Assembly (NCBI RefSeq): GCF_902833905.1
Contig: NZ_CADFGP010000024.1
Coordinates: 52,411-116,410 of the forward strand
Source of the DNA: Paraburkholderia tuberum STM678
GTDB taxonomy: Bacteria > Pseudomonadota > Gammaproteobacteria > Burkholderiales > Burkholderiaceae
Length of the DNA: 64,000 nt
Reading direction: 5' to 3'
Shown here: one piece after another, positions 63,492 through 64,000 of the stretch
How the letters are laid out: the number at the start of each line of letters is the position of its first letter
How positions within the stretch are numbered: position 1 is the first letter of the stretch
Program-made: the position numbers and the translations under genes
Notes under the pieces: model-generated
What the model was told of the DNA's origin: nothing
Seen by the model: only the letters and a program-made list of their open reading frames with translations
Database searches by the model: none

Positions 63492-64000
63492 AGAACGAAA
63501 AATGCAAGCAAAACGAAAGATGTAGAGCCTCCGATTTACGGGCACAACCCAGCTAAAGGCGTTATCGGCAGGTGGATGTCAGTGCGGCGACCCGCTCCGA
63601 ATGCTCGAATTGCGCCTCTCCCGGCATACCCCCCCCCCCGCCGACCGAAGGACCAAATCCGATCCACCGTTGCGGGTCGCGCGCCGACTGATCCGGTCGC
63701 CACGTCGGCCAAAGCTGACGCTCGCCCGTTTGACGGCGAAGGCTGCAGGTCGCTTCGCTGCCGTTCGCAGGCAGATGTTGGCGAGCGGACACTTCTCGCG
63801 TTCAGCAAATGACAGTCCCAAAACCGCCTTAGTCGCCCGCAATTACGCCGACAGACGTCTCTTCCTTTAACACGCTGCTGAAGAAAACGGCTACTACTGT
63901 TAAGGCTTGTTCGACGCCTGCCCTTGTGTGCCGACGCGTGAGCGCACGACGACGCATGCGGGCAGGCGTTGGACAAGCCTCGAGGGAGGAAACCGCGGAG
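63492..64000. other. Non-coding tail of the window
   Basis: About 510 bases. Frames on both strands are Arg/Pro/Ala-rich shadows without ribosome sites. Holds an 11-C tract (63629-63639). No tRNA, attachment site or IS end was recognised, although the abrupt junction at about 63420 suggests inserted or rearranged DNA. Confidence 0.4.
63629..63639. repeat. Homopolymer of 11 C
   Basis: A run of 11 cytosines in non-coding sequence. Such tracts are slippage-prone. It lies in no convincing gene, so phase variation of a protein is not indicated; it may also be a sequencing-length uncertainty. Confidence 0.85.

Noticed and set aside
63629..63639. Phase-variable gene at the 11-C tract
   Set aside because: No gene-like frame exists on either side in any frame, so the tract cannot switch a protein as far as the sequence shows.

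Overview
The window is GC-rich, densely coded chromosomal DNA of a Burkholderiales bacterium, most likely Burkholderia sensu lato or Paraburkholderia. This rests on the strong G/C third-position bias, the gene families present (bcs cellulose genes, several two-component systems, an RND pump, LysR/AraC/LacI regulators, DUF1479, DUF2252) and their arrangement. No rRNA, tRNA, CRISPR array, prophage or intact insertion sequence is visible. The species cannot be fixed from the sequence alone.

Layout. 1-8.1 kb: the end of a cellulose synthase operon, bcsB (5' end outside the window), bcsZ and a very long bcsC carrying a Pro/Gln/Tyr-rich insert. 8.7-11.3 kb: a hybrid histidine kinase with two receiver domains, followed by a transposase fragment and a small membrane protein. 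12.3-14.7 kb: an EF-hand protein/response regulator/sensor kinase operon. 15.0-17.1 kb: small proteins and an ArsB-like transporter. 17.4-19.3 kb: cytochrome b561 with two YceI proteins. 19.3-21.2 kb: an EAL-domain remnant and dinB. 21.1-29.5 kb: a five-gene operon, RND pump, adaptor, outer-membrane channel, response regulator, kinase. 29.9-34.5 kb: VOC protein, LysR, LysE exporter, a second type of glutamine synthetase. 34.8-38.3 kb: a region with two gene remnants, a zinc-ribbon protein and an unusual chemoreceptor. 38.4-40.1 kb: a SulP transporter.

40.6-47.6 kb is a complete six-gene beta-glucoside operon on the minus strand: GH1 beta-glucosidase, binding protein, two permeases, ATPase and a LacI regulator, with a perfect 16-bp palindrome upstream of the first gene. 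47.9-54.1 kb: SnoaL-like proteins, a 51-residue acidic protein, a DUF1479 oxygenase/AraC divergent pair, and a lactate/malate-dehydrogenase-like enzyme next to a DASS anion transporter. 54.3-59.6 kb: DUF2252, an FtrA-type regulator with a rhodanese, and an MHYT-GGDEF-EAL protein. 59.6-64 kb: a dihydrodipicolinate-synthase remnant, pyrB with an N-terminal helix-turn-helix extension, a secreted esterase, and a decayed quinone oxidoreductase/LysR pair.

Functional threads: cellulose export together with c-di-GMP enzymes, and uptake plus hydrolysis of beta-glucosides. At least six truncated gene remnants sit at the borders between operons and mark likely synteny breakpoints. No wholly new multi-gene defence or biosynthetic system is evident. 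The most unusual observations are a microinversion inside the oxidoreductase pseudogene, the HTH-ATCase fusion, the BcsC disordered insert, a chemoreceptor that appears to lack its first transmembrane helix, and a dehydrogenase with a substituted specificity residue.
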